From an uncultured Prevotellaceae bacterium (lineage in GTDB: Bacteria > Bacteroidota > Bacteroidia > Bacteroidales > Bacteroidaceae), in the NCBI GenBank assembly GCA_947169115.1, contig CAMVOK010000005.1, forward strand, positions 62,001 through 126,000: a stretch of DNA of 64,000 nucleotides, written 5' to 3'. Both the position numbers and the translations under genes were made by a program. The notes beneath the pieces are model-generated. The model ran no database searches. It was not told the origin of the DNA and worked only from the letters and a program-made list of their open reading frames with translations. Positions within the stretch are counted from its first letter, which is position 1, and each line of letters starts with the position of its first letter. Of the stretch, positions 32,652 through 41,529 are shown piece by piece.

Positions 32652-35600
32652 TTACCTAACAACCACTTTTTTACCATTCTTGATGTAAATGCCCTTCTGG
32701 GTGTTGGCTACGCGCTGTCCTGCTAAGTTATAGATAACGGTGCCATCCTTTTCTTCTTCCTCGAACTCTATGTTGTTGATGCCATCCAGTTCGTCGAAGC
32801 CCAGGAAGAAGGCTTTTACGGGGCTACCACCGCTTTCTACGGTCATGTAAGCCTTGTAGGCTGTGGAGGTAAACGCACTGGTCACCTTGTAGAAAGCCTG
32901 TCCTGTTGTTGGCTTTGTCTGCAGGACGTAGTAGTTGGTGCTGCCGTCGCTCACGGGAACTGCCTGAGCCGTGTAGGTACCCGTCAGCAGTCCGTATGTG
33001 TCGGCATCGGCATCTCCGTCAGCGTCATCCTCTTCAGTGACTATGCCGTAGTCGGAGACCGTCTTGGTGAAGTCCGAGCCACCACGGTTATAAATCAGGT
33101 AGGGTATTTGTGCCTGTAGTGAGCCTTTGGCCACACCAGAAACTTTTGCTGTTTCGCCATCTACTCTGTTACAGGTGTAGAAGTCGATGTTGTCGAAGTC
33201 CGAATCCCCTGCGATGTTGGGCGTGAAGGGGAAGATAACCGTACCGTATTTGCTGGTCTTGCAGGAAACGGTTACGCTTGCCGGCGTAGCCTCCACTAGG
33301 CTGAATTCTGCCCCACTTGCATCCTCGGTGAAGATGTTGCCCGACTCATTCTGACATATTACGTAACCCGTGCCTGTGTACTCGGTGTTTTCGATATGGA
33401 ATTGGTTGTCCGTGGTGGTGGCTCGGATGATGAATTCGCCCCTATTGGCGATTTCTGTTGTGCCCTGAATCTGTTGGGGTGCCCATCCTGCGGCGCTGCT
33501 GTTCAGCGAACCGTAGGTCAGCCATACTTCACCTTCAGGGCGTTCGATGCTGATGTAATATGTGTTGCTGTACTCATATACCCCCTTCTTGGTGAATTTA
33601 AAGGTCTGTGCCTTGTGGAGAGCCACATTGTCCTCGTCCAAGGCATTGGCATTAAATTGATATCCCGTCCGGTTGTTGTCACCTGTTGCACCCAGTGTGG
33701 TGGCCACGTATTTGTTCTCCTTGCTGTGGCCGGAGGTAGCAACCTTCAGGTAGTATTGTTTGCCATCAGTAGGGGGTACCACACTGCTTTCGTAGACTGC
33801 CATGGCTCCATCCAGATCCATGATGGCCATCATGCCAGCTACGAAGCTCACGCTGCCGCCGTCATAAGTCGGTTTTTGGCGGTCGTAGGCTGCCTTCAGA
33901 TCCTCGCGTACCGAGGTTGGAATCTGGAACACGTCGTCGCCCACGTTTGCGTTGGCATCATAGATGCTTTTGGCCTCGTCCAAGGCATACTTCAGCAGCG
34001 GTTTGATGCCATTGTAAATAAGACGGAAGTTGTCGGCCAGGAACAGGGTACTACCCTCCTTTTTACCGCCATCTACCTTGATGTTTATGACGGGATCAAC
34101 GGTGAGTAGGATGTTGTCGATGCTCACCTCCACGCCCGTGCCGTCGCCGGCATTGGTGATGGTGGCCTCTTCTCCGTTTACGGTCAGTTTAATGGCCGTG
34201 GCATCGGTCAGACCGGCCAGGGTAGCCGTCAGCTTATATTCGCCAAGCGGCAAGTTGCGGATAGACTGTTGCAGGTCTATGCCGTCGTCCCACTGATTGC
34301 GTGCACCGCGGTAGTGCCATCCGCTCATGTTGGTGACGGCGGTGTTGCGTGTGCCGCAATCGCCCTTGTCCGTGTCCTTAAAGAAGCTCCACCCTGTGGG
34401 GTTGGTGACAGCTGCGCCGTCCAGTTCAAAGCCTTGGTTGATGATGAAGGCCGTAAGGTCGGCATTGTCGGCTGGGGCTCTCCAGTACGATACGATGTTG
34501 GCCTTGTATTCCGTCAGCATATCTTCCAGCGTTTCATAGGTACCTGTGGTGGCATCTGCAACGCTGTTGACTTCACCGTTGCTGTATCGGGTGACAAAGT
34601 TCATGGCGGATATGGTGTCAGCGGGTATGTCGCCGCGCTGTGCATCGGCCTGCAGTCGGTCGCTGAAGTCCTTAATCTGCTTATATAGTTCCACACTGGC
34701 CTTGGCTGCATTGATCTTTTCGTTCATTGCATCGTAGTTGGCTGCGTTCTTGGTGGTGTTCCAAGTGTTGAAGGCAGTGTTCATCTCCTCCTTGGCTGTG
34801 GCATACATCTGTCCCGTGGGCAGTGTGGGTGCTGGGGCTTCGGTGCCCAAGTAGTAGAGTCGGAAGTTGTCGAAGAGCGTCCAATCGGCGGCTATCTGTT
34901 CCGTCTTCTTTACACCCACCTTTCTCGCAATCGAAGGTTCGATTATGGCAAAGTCCAGGGTATTCAGGTAGTCGTGGTCGGAGTCAGATAGTCCGTAGGT
35001 GAAGGCCAGCGATGCATCATTCTGGCCGTTAGGCACGTAAACTGTGGAACCCGTGTTGGTGTTTGCGGTGGTGAATCCGTTGGCGTTGTCCTGAGCGTTC
35101 GTTCCCTCTGTGGCAATGTTCATGAGGGGTGTGTTGTAGGTATCGCCTATGTAGAGCAGGGCATGCTGTGCCGTGCTTGCATTGTCGTTAGCGCCTGGGC
35201 GGTAGTAGGCTTGCGTCGTCAGACGATACATGCCGGTGGTGGGCAGTGCCGGAATGGTTTGGTAAACATCGAAGGTGGTGTTATACTTTTCGGCGTTATT
35301 ATTCGTCCCGTTGCCGGCGATGCCGGGGGCACCCTGCCACATCCAGCGGGGCAGTGTGGCATTATTGGCCTGGCTGAAGTTGGGGTTCACCATCAGGAAG
35401 GTGATGTCGAAGTACGTGTCTGCTGCACTGGGTGTGGCTCCTTGCAGATAGGCACCGATGGCTGTCAGCAGTGTATTGTTGGCTGTGGTGATGCCCGTGG
35501 CCGAGGTGGCTGCGAGTATGGCGCTCTGGTGTGCGTCGATGGCGGTGGTGAAGGTGGTGTGACTGCCGTCGGTCATCTCGCTGTAGGCTACGCCGGCCAA

Positions 35601-38600
35601 ATCATTGGCACCGACGCTCAGACGGCTGGCCTCAATCAGTTCCACGTTGCCATCGTTCAGGGGGTTCATATTATTTATGGCGGTTGTGTATCCGTCCACG
35701 GTGGCAGCTGGCGTGGCGTTGGTGGTGTATACACCCTCCACGGCGGTCTTCAGGCTACCTGCTGTCAGTTCGCCTGCGATGGTATTTAGCAGGGTCTTCT
35801 CCTGAGTGTGCACCAATTCGTAGGCATCAGCTCCTGTGCCGTAGTAGGTTAGGGCTGCGTTGTCGATGGCGGCCCAGTCAATGCCCGAGGCGTTGATGTC
35901 GAGACCAATTTCCAAGCTGCTGCCACTTGCGATGGCGTAAACAGAGTAGGCGGCTGCTGTGCTGCCGGCTCCCGACAGGTAGGTGCGGAATGTCTTGCCG
36001 TTGCTCTTGGCATAGATAGACTGCTTATCCACGGTGCGCACCAAGGCTGCCAGATCCAGTTTGTACACACCGTCGGGTATGCCTGTCACCGTCTGGTAGA
36101 TTTGGCCGTCCGTCAGACCGCCACCCTTCCAGTTTTCGAAGGCATGGCTGGTGAAGGCTCCTGTCTGACCGTTGAGTGTGCCGTGGTTGGTGGCTTCTGT
36201 GGTGTAGGTCCATCCTGTCACGGTGCCGCCGAATCCTTGGTTGCCATCGGCCTCCATGTCGGGGTTGATAATCTGGTTGGTCATGTTCACCGCGTTGGTG
36301 GTGGAGGGCACACCATAGTAGGTGAGTGTGAAGTCATCCACGTCTGCCTCGCCTCCGACAATCGTACCCTTGATGCCAAACGTCAGACTGCCCGGCGAGG
36401 TGAGGTTAACGAATACCGAGTATCCCTGGGCCGTAGTCACTTTCTTCTCCGCACTGGCGGCATATAACTTGACGTCGTTGCCGTCGTTGGTCGACTGTGC
36501 GTTGGCCGACACGCGGTACAGACCTGCGGGCAGCGAATTTACGGTTTGGTACATGTCCACCGTGCCAGCCGTATAGGCCCATGCATAGTTGGAGCCTGTC
36601 CGCATGGTAAAGGCTGCGCTCTTTCGTGCGGCGAAAATTGCACTTCCGCCGTTGGTCCAACCAGTGAGAGCTGACTCAAATCCGGGATTGGTTATCAGGC
36701 TGCTCCTGTCGAGGGTGTTGCTTGCCGAAGGGATGCCCAGATAAGTGATGCGGAAGTTATCGGCCAGCAGCCACGTTGTAGCCAATGTGCCTCGTAGGCC
36801 GAACGTCAGGTTGCCAGCCTCGGAGAGTATGGCATAGACCGAGTAGTCGGAGCGACCGCTCTTCCAAGGCACGTCAAATTCGTTGTCCCCGGCATGCAGT
36901 TTCAGACTACTGCTCTCGTCCGTCCCATGATGTTGGATGGTGGCCGTAATCTTGTAGAGTCCAGCGGGCATACTGGCCAGAGTGTTGCTTATGTCTGTAT
37001 CGCCGGACACGCCCCACCCACGTAGCAAGTAGGTACCCACTTTACCTCCCCAATCTATATTTTGCACATTCAGTGTGGTGCCCGTGTTGGTCCAGCCTGT
37101 TTTGTCCCCCATTTCGAAATTTGGGTTAGTGACCAGCCCAGTCAGGTTGAATTCGTTGCCGTTGGTGGGCGTGGCGTTGTTGAGGTAGGTGAGCATGGCC
37201 GTGCGCAGGGTGTTGTTGGCCGTAGCAATATCTGCTGCTGTCTTCACCGTAGAGTTGATGGTGGTGGTGTGGCTTGTGATGGCCGTGGCGAAGGTGGCGT
37301 GGCTGCCGTCGGTTGTCTCGCTGTATTCCACGCTGGCCATCGTCTGTGCCCATGCACTCCATTGGCAGGCCTCGGCCAGTGCCGAGCGCAGGGGGTAGAG
37401 GTGAGCCAAGGGCAACATGGCGTTGATGGCGGCCGTGTAGCCCTCTACCGTGGCTGCCGGCGAGGCATTGGTGGTGCTCACGTTGCTTATGGCCGTCTTC
37501 AGCGGACTTTCATCGGTGAGTGCGGCCACCACGGCGTCCAACTTGTCCTTTTCCTGGTTAAACACCAGTTCGTAGGCTTCGGCGCTGGTGCCGTAGTAGG
37601 TAAGTCCTGCGTTGTCGATGGCGGCCCAGTCAATGCCCGAGGCATTAATGTCGAGACCAATTTCCATACTGCCGCCACTGGCGATGGCGTAAACAGAGTA
37701 GGCGGCTGCCGTTTCGTTGGCTGCCGACAGGTAAGTACGGAAGGTCTTATTGTTGCTCTTGACGTAGATGAACTGGTTGGTAGTCGTTCTCACCATAGCG
37801 GCGAGGTCAAACTTGTACACGCCATCTGGCATGCCCGTCACCGTCTGATAGATTTTGCCGTCCGTCAGACCGCCACTCTTCCAGTTTTCGAAGGCATGGC
37901 CGGTGAATGCACCTGTCTGCCCGTTGAGCGTGCCGTGGTTGGTGGCTTCTGTGGTGTAGGTCCATCCTGTCACAGTGCCGTCGTAGCCTTGGTCGCCATC
38001 GGCCTCCATGTTGGGGTTGACGATGTAACCCGTCATGTCGATGGGGGCATCTGTGAAGTCAATGGGGTTACTTGTTGAAGGCTCACCCAGATAACTCAGC
38101 GTAAAGTTGTCGAAAATACACCAAAGGTCTGTGTTTGTCTCAAGTTTTGCTCCCAACGTGATGCTGTTATTTGTGACGAGCACACGGATTGGGTCGATGG
38201 TATATTCTCCTGCTGAAAAACTTGCAGAAGCAGCATCCATAGTTCCTTCATCGTATTTCCTAGTAGGGAATGTTTTTGTCTTATCGTTGATATAGAAGAC
38301 GGGCAGGTTTGTGTTGTCGGAGCCATCCTGACGATAAAAACCTTGGGCTCTCATCTCATACACGCCATTAGGCACAGTCAGAGTCTGAGAAAGCGTGAAG
38401 GTAGAGTGGTAAGATTCTGCGCAGCAGTTAGTATTGGCACCGCCACAAAGATTCTGGTTGTCAGCCACCATTGTCCACTGGTTGCCCAAGTCATTGTTGT
38501 CACCGCCGCCATAGCGGTTATTTCGGCCGAAATTCGCATCCAGAATCCTGTAAGTGAGGTCTGCTGGACTTGCGGAACTGGCATCATCATAAACATCATC

Positions 38601-39038
38601 GTAGTGTATAATTTTCCATTTGGCATTGTTGCTCGTGGGGTCAGCCAGATTGCTGGCCACTACAGTAGATGAGCCGTCGTAGCCGTAGTATGTGGTGCCG
38701 TTGCTCATGGTGAATACACCATCGCCCAAGGCGTTGATGGTGACATTAGTGGCTGCACCATCCATGTATGAGCCGGTGAAATAGTAGTCCGAGCCACCAT
38801 TGCTAACCTGCGATTCAAGGGTGTAAACTCCATCGGAAATGTAGTGTACCGTGTTGAAGTGGCTCGATTCGATGAGCGAAGCCTGTGTTCCCCAGCTGTT
38901 GCTCGGACCAAGATATTTGCCAGAGCCGATATTGTAGAAAACATATTGCCCTCCGTCGGTAAACGAAGCTGGAGACTGTGCCTTCATCCCAAGCATGCTT
39001 GCGATGCAAAGCATTAAAAAGAGTAATTTTCTTTTCAT
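32652..39038 (-). CDS. Giant exported T9SS adhesin-like protein (2128 aa)
   Basis: It has signal peptide MKRKLLFLMLCIASMLGMKA and a beta-trefoil-like opening (GGQYVFYNIGSGKYLGPSN). Repeated carbohydrate-binding-like modules follow, of the form NPNFE...GWT...YLLRGW and YQTVTGMPDGVYKFDLAA. Helical FIVAR-like spacers occur between them (for example NAAKASVELYKQIKDFSDRL). Two modules, about residues 330-500 and 920-1080, are nearly identical and correspond to a DNA duplication. The end is a T9SS type-A tail (IYNLAGQRVANTQKG ... GKKVVVR). It is probably a surface glycan-binding protein. No catalytic domain was recognised. It has its own -7 box at 39.09 kb and is divergent from GH125. Confidence 0.85.
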   Translation of the reverse strand: MKRKLLFLMLCIASMLGMKAQSPASFTDGGQYVFYNIGSGKYLGPSNSWGTQASLIESSHFNTVHYISDGVYTLESQVSNGGSDYYFTGSYMDGAATNVTINALGDGVFTMSNGTTYYGYDGSSTVVASNLADPTSNNAKWKIIHYDDVYDDASSASPADLTYRILDANFGRNNRYGGGDNNDLGNQWTMVADNQNLCGGANTNCCAESYHSTFTLSQTLTVPNGVYEMRAQGFYRQDGSDNTNLPVFYINDKTKTFPTRKYDEGTMDAASASFSAGEYTIDPIRVLVTNNSITLGAKLETNTDLWCIFDNFTLSYLGEPSTSNPIDFTDAPIDMTGYIVNPNMEADGDQGYDGTVTGWTYTTEATNHGTLNGQTGAFTGHAFENWKSGGLTDGKIYQTVTGMPDGVYKFDLAAMVRTTTNQFIYVKSNNKTFRTYLSAANETAAAYSVYAIASGGSMEIGLDINASGIDWAAIDNAGLTYYGTSAEAYELVFNQEKDKLDAVVAALTDESPLKTAISNVSTTNASPAATVEGYTAAINAMLPLAHLYPLRSALAEACQWSAWAQTMASVEYSETTDGSHATFATAITSHTTTINSTVKTAADIATANNTLRTAMLTYLNNATPTNGNEFNLTGLVTNPNFEMGDKTGWTNTGTTLNVQNIDWGGKVGTYLLRGWGVSGDTDISNTLASMPAGLYKITATIQHHGTDESSSLKLHAGDNEFDVPWKSGRSDYSVYAILSEAGNLTFGLRGTLATTWLLADNFRITYLGIPSASNTLDRSSLITNPGFESALTGWTNGGSAIFAARKSAAFTMRTGSNYAWAYTAGTVDMYQTVNSLPAGLYRVSANAQSTNDGNDVKLYAASAEKKVTTAQGYSVFVNLTSPGSLTFGIKGTIVGGEADVDDFTLTYYGVPSTTNAVNMTNQIINPDMEADGNQGFGGTVTGWTYTTEATNHGTLNGQTGAFTSHAFENWKGGGLTDGQIYQTVTGIPDGVYKLDLAALVRTVDKQSIYAKSNGKTFRTYLSGAGSTAAAYSVYAIASGSSLEIGLDINASGIDWAAIDNAALTYYGTGADAYELVHTQEKTLLNTIAGELTAGSLKTAVEGVYTTNATPAATVDGYTTAINNMNPLNDGNVELIEASRLSVGANDLAGVAYSEMTDGSHTTFTTAIDAHQSAILAATSATGITTANNTLLTAIGAYLQGATPSAADTYFDITFLMVNPNFSQANNATLPRWMWQGAPGIAGNGTNNNAEKYNTTFDVYQTIPALPTTGMYRLTTQAYYRPGANDNASTAQHALLYIGDTYNTPLMNIATEGTNAQDNANGFTTANTNTGSTVYVPNGQNDASLAFTYGLSDSDHDYLNTLDFAIIEPSIARKVGVKKTEQIAADWTLFDNFRLYYLGTEAPAPTLPTGQMYATAKEEMNTAFNTWNTTKNAANYDAMNEKINAAKASVELYKQIKDFSDRLQADAQRGDIPADTISAMNFVTRYSNGEVNSVADATTGTYETLEDMLTEYKANIVSYWRAPADNADLTAFIINQGFELDGAAVTNPTGWSFFKDTDKGDCGTRNTAVTNMSGWHYRGARNQWDDGIDLQQSIRNLPLGEYKLTATLAGLTDATAIKLTVNGEEATITNAGDGTGVEVSIDNILLTVDPVINIKVDGGKKEGSTLFLADNFRLIYNGIKPLLKYALDEAKSIYDANANVGDDVFQIPTSVREDLKAAYDRQKPTYDGGSVSFVAGMMAIMDLDGAMAVYESSVVPPTDGKQYYLKVATSGHSKENKYVATTLGATGDNNRTGYQFNANALDEDNVALHKAQTFKFTKKGVYEYSNTYYISIERPEGEVWLTYGSLNSSAAGWAPQQIQGTTEIANRGEFIIRATTTDNQFHIENTEYTGTGYVICQNESGNIFTEDASGAEFSLVEATPASVTVSCKTSKYGTVIFPFTPNIAGDSDFDNIDFYTCNRVDGETAKVSGVAKGSLQAQIPYLIYNRGGSDFTKTVSDYGIVTEEDDADGDADADTYGLLTGTYTAQAVPVSDGSTNYYVLQTKPTTGQAFYKVTSAFTSTAYKAYMTVESGGSPVKAFFLGFDELDGINNIEFEEEEKDGTVIYNLAGQRVANTQKGIYIKNGKKVVVR
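35780..36250. repeat. Segmental duplication within the giant gene, copy 1
   Basis: About 470 bases are nearly identical to 37540-38010, including the shared run ttgtcgatggcggcccagtc. Each encodes one binding-like module. Confidence 0.85.
37540..38010. repeat. Segmental duplication within the giant gene, copy 2
   Basis: Partner of 35780-36250 in direct orientation, about 1.76 kb away. Confidence 0.85.
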
Positions 39039-39089
39039 AAAGTATATGATTTTGTTGTCTTTTTACCCTGATTTGTTTAAAATCGGGTG

Positions 39090-39097
39090 CAAAGGTA
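39090..39097 (-). promoter_or_regulatory. -7 box of the giant T9SS gene
   Basis: TACCTTTG on the minus strand, 52 bases before the ATG. No TTTG at the -33 distance. Confidence 0.55.
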
Positions 39098-39193
39098 CAA
39101 AATATTTCCCATACTATGTATGGATGCTAGTGTTAAAATTGTCAAAAGAAGGTAAAATGTGTGTATGAGATACGAATTATCACAAATTATCGT

Positions 39194-39201
39194 TAACTTC
39201 G
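39194..39201 (+). promoter_or_regulatory. -7 box of the GH125 gene
   Basis: TAACTTCG, one mismatch to TAnnTTTG, 23 bases before ATG 39224. It makes the GTG at 39206 an unlikely start. Confidence 0.45.
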
Positions 39202-39223
39202 TGACGTGAAAAGCCTGAAAAAT

Positions 39224-40678
39224 ATGAAAACAGTTTTTGTTATGTGCATGTTCTTGACTATGAGCCTGTGTGCCGATGCGGTGCAAGGGGTAATGGTTGG
39301 TGATGAGGTGCGTCGCGAGAAGGTTGATATACTGACGGTGAATAACCGTCCTAAGCCGGATAAACGACTGTTCTGCAGCGAGGCCGTGGAGAGGAAAATA
39401 CAGGAGGTTACCCGACAACTGACCAATATGCGACTGGCATGGATGTTCGTCAATTGCTACCCCAATACGCTCGACACCACGGTACACTACGAGGAGACGG
39501 GCGAGGACGGACTGCCCGACACGTTTGTCTATACGGGTGACATCCACGCCATGTGGCTCCGTGACTCGGGAGCACAGGTGTTTCCCTACGTAAGGCTGGC
39601 CTCGACGGACAAACGTCTGCAACGGATGTTGGCCGGCGTAGTGCTGCGACAGTTGAAGTGCATCTGCCTCGATCCCTATGCCAATGCCTTCAACAAGGAA
39701 CCTAATCCCAACGGCGAGTGGATGAAGGACATCACGAAGATGCGTCCTGAGTTGCACGAGCGCAAGTGGGAGGTGGACTCGCCCTGCTACGTGTTGCGTC
39801 TGGCTTACGAATACTGGAAGGAGACTGGTGACGAGAGCATCTTCGGTGATCTCTGGATAGAGGCGGTGACCCAGATCGTGGCCACCTTCCGCGACCAGCA
39901 GCGCAAGGAGGGACGTGGCAACTACAGGTTCCAACGTCGCACGGAGCGACAACTCGATACGATGAACAACGATGGCTGGGGGGCTCCCGTGCGCCCCGTA
40001 GGACTGATAGCCTCGGCTTTCCGTCCGTCGGACGATGCCACTACACTGCTCTTTCTCGTCCCCTCTAACTTTATGGCTGTCACTCAGTTGCGCCATGCAG
40101 CCGAGATATTGACACAGGTGAACCATTGTGACAATCTGGCCCGTGAGTGTACGGCTTTGGCCGACGAGGTGAGCGAGGCCTTGCAGAAATATGCCATCCA
40201 TCAGCATCCCAAGTATGGTCCCATCTATGCCTATGAGGTGGACGGTTTCGGTAACCAGTTGTTGATGGATGATGCCAACGTGCCTTCGCTGCTGGCTATG
40301 GCCTATCTGGGTGATGTTCCCGTGGATGACCCCATCTATCAGAATACGCGCCGTTTCGTATGGAGCGAGGACAATCCCTACTTCTTCCGTGGAAAGGCAG
40401 GTGAGGGCATAGGTGGTCCCCACATCGGCTACGACATGCCTTGGCCCATGAGTATTATGATGAGGGCGTTCACCAGCACGGACGACCAGGAGATAAAACA
40501 ATGTATAGAAATGTTGATGCGTACCGATGCCGGTACGGGATTTATGCATGAGTCGTTCCACAAAGACGATGCCACGAAGTTCACCCGTGAGTGGTTTGCC
40601 TGGCAAAACACCCTCTTCGGTGAGCTCATCATCCATCTTATCGACGAAGGGAAGCTTTCCTTATTAAATGATAAATAA
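39224..40678 (+). CDS. GH125 exo-alpha-1,6-mannosidase, exported
   Basis: This 484-residue protein has signal peptide KTVFVMCMFLTMSLCADA. It matches the GH125 (former DUF1237) family of metal-independent mannosidases acting on N-glycan or fungal mannan branches. Landmarks: CYPNTLDTTVHY, YTGDIHAMWLRDSGAQVFPY (candidate acidic residues), KWEVDSPCYVLRLAYEYWK, NDGWGAPVRPVGLIASAFRP and IGYDMPWPMSI-like near the end. Length fits. It is divergent from the giant adhesin, so the two might act together on host or yeast glycans, which is inference. The downstream gap holds repeats only. Confidence 0.92.
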   Translation: MKTVFVMCMFLTMSLCADAVQGVMVGDEVRREKVDILTVNNRPKPDKRLFCSEAVERKIQEVTRQLTNMRLAWMFVNCYPNTLDTTVHYEETGEDGLPDTFVYTGDIHAMWLRDSGAQVFPYVRLASTDKRLQRMLAGVVLRQLKCICLDPYANAFNKEPNPNGEWMKDITKMRPELHERKWEVDSPCYVLRLAYEYWKETGDESIFGDLWIEAVTQIVATFRDQQRKEGRGNYRFQRRTERQLDTMNNDGWGAPVRPVGLIASAFRPSDDATTLLFLVPSNFMAVTQLRHAAEILTQVNHCDNLARECTALADEVSEALQKYAIHQHPKYGPIYAYEVDGFGNQLLMDDANVPSLLAMAYLGDVPVDDPIYQNTRRFVWSEDNPYFFRGKAGEGIGGPHIGYDMPWPMSIMMRAFTSTDDQEIKQCIEMLMRTDAGTGFMHESFHKDDATKFTREWFAWQNTLFGELIIHLIDEGKLSLLNDK

Positions 40679-40765
40679 TAGATAATAGATAATAATGTAT
40701 AATGGATAATGTAGCCTACGGGATGGCAAATGTGAGATGTTTACATAATCATTGTTTTTGCTCTC

Positions 40766-40886
40766 TGTAGGGACGCGACGTGTCGCGTCCGTGGCCGCAA
40801 ATTCATTTCCAGGCGGACGCGACACGTCTTGCCCCACTTCGTTCTGCAAGCGTAGGCCTCTGGCCGTCCGATTACACGTCCCTACA
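40766..40886. repeat. REP-like palindrome GTAGGGACGCGAC, copy 2
   Basis: The 455-base gap 40679-41133 has no gene. It holds GATAATAGATAATA units (40676-40720), this palindrome bounded by TGTAGGGACG and CGTCCCTACA, a half copy of the element at 45.9 kb (40887-40940), and ATTTATCATTTATTA units (40975-41040), before the promoter of the next gene. Confidence 0.88.
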
Positions 40887-40940
40887 TGTTTTTTTAAACG
40901 AATTATCCTAATTTATTTTAATTTTATCCACGAAATTGGA
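40887..40940. repeat. Left-arm copy of the MITE-like element
   Basis: This 51-base run (TGTTTTTTTAAACGAATTAT...) matches 45893-45946 with only a few differences, but the opposite arm is missing. Confidence 0.75.
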
Positions 40941-41086
40941 CGCGCAGCTACGCAAGCGTCTCCTAACGTCGCCAAGCGATCATTTATCATTTATTATCTA
41001 TCATTTATTATTTATCTATTATTTATCATTTATCATTTATTTCGTAATTGCTTTCGTTGAACAAAACAGGCGATTCGTTGAAATAA

Positions 41087-41118
41087 TTTGATAGATGGGG
41101 TACTTCTTGCTATCTTTG
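41087..41118 (+). promoter_or_regulatory. Promoter of the T9SS/beta-helix operon
   Basis: TTTG at 41087-41090, 20-base spacer, TATCTTTG at 41111-41118: full consensus, 15 bases before ATG 41134. Confidence 0.85.
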
Positions 41119-41133
41119 CAACGTCATTCAAAT

Positions 41134-41529
41134 ATGAAAAATATGAAAAAGAGCTTTCTGACACTTGGAATGTTGGTTGCGATGGGCACACACTTGTTGG
41201 CCGAGGACTTTGGCTATCTGGTGTTCTCCCTGAACGACGGCACGATGCAGGGTATCGTGGCCCGTGACCTGACACTGAGATTTAACGACGGTAAACTGAT
41301 TGCCACAAGTGGGACAAACACCCTGAACATTCCTCTTGAGAGCCTGAAGTCGATGGCGTTCTCCTATGACGATGTGACGGGGATAAGTCAATTGAACAAC
41401 AGTCAGTGGGATGGTTCTGCTGAGATATGTGACCTGCAAGGCAGAAAGGTATCGAGGGAACAGATGAAACCGGGGAATATATACGTAGTAAAATATAATA
41501 ATAAAACCATTAAAACGGTAGTCAAATGA
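41134..41529 (+). CDS. Small exported protein with T9SS-type tail
   Basis: This 131-residue protein has signal peptide KKSFLTLGMLVAMGTHLLA. The short mature domain reads DFGYLVFSLNDGTMQGIVARD and LNIPLESLKSMAFSY, similar to the beta-rich N-terminal domain of the fasciclin protein at 8 kb (DVFGDIHQVEMKP) in layout. It ends in EICDLQGRKVSREQMKPGNI ... TVVK, a T9SS tail. The start follows the promoter. Its TGA overlaps the ATG of the next gene (ATGA), so the two are coupled. Confidence 0.78.
   Translation: MKNMKKSFLTLGMLVAMGTHLLAEDFGYLVFSLNDGTMQGIVARDLTLRFNDGKLIATSGTNTLNIPLESLKSMAFSYDDVTGISQLNNSQWDGSAEICDLQGRKVSREQMKPGNIYVVKYNNKTIKTVVK

Noticed and set aside
37062..38078. 338-residue plus-strand ORF over the giant T9SS gene
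   Set aside because: Cys/Val/Gly-rich antisense translation of repeated modules; not a protein-like sequence.
39077..40636. 519-residue minus-strand ORF over the GH125 gene
   Set aside because: Antisense shadow; GH125 motifs, signal peptide and a near-consensus -7 box are on the plus strand.
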